Assembly (NCBI GenBank): GCA_947364965.1
Contig: CANAUU010000015.1
Span: forward strand, 1-14,476
DNA length: 14,476 nucleotides
Reading direction: 5' to 3'
Source: an uncultured Candidatus Saccharibacteria bacterium
GTDB lineage: Bacteria > Patescibacteriota > Saccharimonadia > Saccharimonadales > Saccharimonadaceae
Part shown: positions 13,678 through 14,476 of the stretch, piece by piece
Layout of the letters: each line of letters begins with the position of its first letter
How positions within the stretch are numbered: position 1 is the stretch's first letter
Position numbers and translations under genes: made by a program
Notes under the pieces: generated by a model
What the model was told of the DNA's origin: nothing
The model's database searches: none
Seen by the model: only the letters and a program-made list of their open reading frames with translations

Positions 13678-14297
13678 TCATGGGTTGTGGGATTGCCGTG
13701 AATAGTGTTCCAAGAGTTGTTTAGCGATGGTACCGGGGCGGAGGATTTTGATTTCGTTGGCTTCGACTTTGATGAGGGTGGAGGGAGCGCTTTCGATGGG
13801 ACCGGCGTCTTCGACGTAGGCGATGTGGCGGAGGAGGGTGGGAGAGAGGTTCTTTGGGTTGGTAATGGTGGGATCGCCGGCGAGGTTAGCGCTGGTGGAG
13901 ATGAGTGGATGGCCAAGGGTGCGGATGGCGGCGATAAGGTCGGTATGGTCGGGGATGCGGATGCCGATGAGTGGGCTGTCGCCAGTGATGAGGTTAGAGA
14001 CGCGAGGGCTCTTCGGGAGGAGGATAGTGAGCGGGCCGGGGAGGAAGTTCTGGACGATGTCTTCTTCGAGAGGGGTGAGGCGGGTGACGCAGGCGCGGAG
14101 CATCTCGAGGTCGCTCGCGAGAAGGAGGAGGGGTTTCTTTGGATTGCGGTGTTTGGCAGCGAAGACTTTTTGGACGGCGGCGGGATTTTCGGCGTCGGCA
14201 ATGATACCGTAGACGGTGTCGGTGGGTGTGATGACAAGGTTGCCACGCTCGAGCTCGGTAATAATGCGGGGGAGGTTGAAGAGGGCGGTTGGTTCAT
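13678..14297 (-). CDS. tsaC: Threonylcarbamoyl-AMP synthase (Sua5/YrdC/TsaC), frame broken near the 5' end
   Basis: The enzyme makes threonylcarbamoyl-AMP from threonine, bicarbonate and ATP for the tRNA modification t6A37. The continuous frame reads TPTDTVYG, KHRNPKKPL, LPGPLTILLPK, IGIRIPDH, STSAN and PSTLIKV...RPG, the complete YrdC signature. The frame has no ATG, GTG or TTG ahead of TPTDTVYG. The only ATG with a promoter (14295-14297, six bases after TATAAT) is in another frame. One extra base in the run of five G at 14268-14272 would join it, giving 206 residues with TPTDTVYG at 24-31, KHRNPKKPL at 49-57 and STSAN at 134-138. The internal ATG at 14103 would delete the active-site region. 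It is short, with YrdC only and no C-terminal Sua5 domain. Confidence 0.8.
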
Positions 14298-14303
14298 GAG
14301 AGT

Positions 14304-14309
14304 ATTATA
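14304..14309 (-). promoter_or_regulatory. Extended -10 of the tsaC promoter (probable leaderless mRNA)
   Basis: TATAAT with TGC before it, six bases ahead of ATG 14297; no good -35. The transcript would begin at or next to the ATG, so the mRNA would be leaderless. Confidence 0.55.
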
Positions 14310-14362
14310 GCACTTGTGGGGGGATTTGCTGGCGGCGTAGTTGATGTTGTTATGCGATGTAC

Positions 14363-14390
14363 TTGTGGTGGGCGAGGATTGTGGTATAAT
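14363..14390 (+). promoter_or_regulatory. Promoter for a gene beyond the window
   Basis: TTGTGG (14363-14368), 16 bases and TATAAT (14385-14390) with TGG before the -10. The remaining 86 bases show no start codon with a ribosome binding site, so the gene it serves lies beyond the end. Confidence 0.55.
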
Positions 14391-14476
14391 TAGGGTATGC
14401 GAAGCTAAAAACACTTTTTATATTATAGCTGAGAGAGCGTGTTGTTCTTGAGGCGTTTTCGGAAAATTTTATGGAG

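Noticed and set aside
13587..14414. Minus-strand 275-codon Ser/Pro-rich frame
   Set aside because: Shadow of the tsaC frame; composition is Ser/Pro/Thr from codon phase shift, and the YrdC motifs are in another frame.
1..14476. CRISPR array, insertion sequence or prophage genes
   Set aside because: No regularly spaced repeats, transposase, integrase or phage structural motifs were seen on either strand.

Overview
The window looks like a chromosomal segment from a reduced-genome bacterium of the Candidate Phyla Radiation, most likely a Saccharibacteria (TM7) relative. This is inferred from the very compact ribosomal protein operon, the missing rpmC (L29) at its usual place, the zinc-free S14, and small accessory genes with no metabolic neighbours. 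The standard code is used, with no sign of UGA recoding. No taxonomic marker outside the ribosomal proteins is present, so the assignment is moderate.

Layout. 1-267 (minus) is the start of rplF (L6) with its own promoter. 377-1750 (plus) holds a 412-codon gene with a strong promoter, a near-perfect Shine-Dalgarno and a TTG start. Its C-terminal half carries up to three helix-hairpin-helix units resembling the C-terminal domain of RNA polymerase alpha. It sits in opposite orientation inside what is normally a continuous spc operon, between rpsH and rplF. 1857-8260 (minus) is one uninterrupted operon in transcription order rplC-rplD-rplW-rplB-rpsS-rplV-rpsC-rplP-rpsQ-rplN-rplX-rplE-rpsN-rpsH. 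It starts from a promoter at 8452-8480 and ends at a 14-bp hairpin at 1810-1841. Most genes overlap by one base (TAATG) or are one base apart. rpsJ is not ahead of rplC.

8508-10101 (minus) is an AT-richer two-gene unit with its own promoter and terminator: a secreted Amidase_6-type cysteine hydrolase and a small membrane protein. 10166-10563 (plus) is an intergenic transcription unit whose promoter nearly duplicates the one before the alpha-CTD-like gene; it leads to a 48-codon single-span membrane peptide. 10633-14310 (minus) carries a YgjP-like metallopeptidase, a P-loop kinase, a YhhN-like membrane protein with a double palindrome in its coding sequence, an unrecognised 171-residue protein and the tRNA t6A gene tsaC/sua5, whose 5' end needs a one-base frame correction. 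A plus-strand promoter at 14363-14390 faces a gene beyond the window.

Promoters were read by eye. Eight of the nine better ones have TGn before the -10 hexamer; the exception serves the AT-rich amidase unit. The ribosomal genes act together in translation, and Sua5 supports the same process through tRNA modification. The accessory genes share no evident pathway. The most interesting system here is the antisense alpha-CTD-like gene and the 48-residue membrane peptide under a shared promoter cassette.
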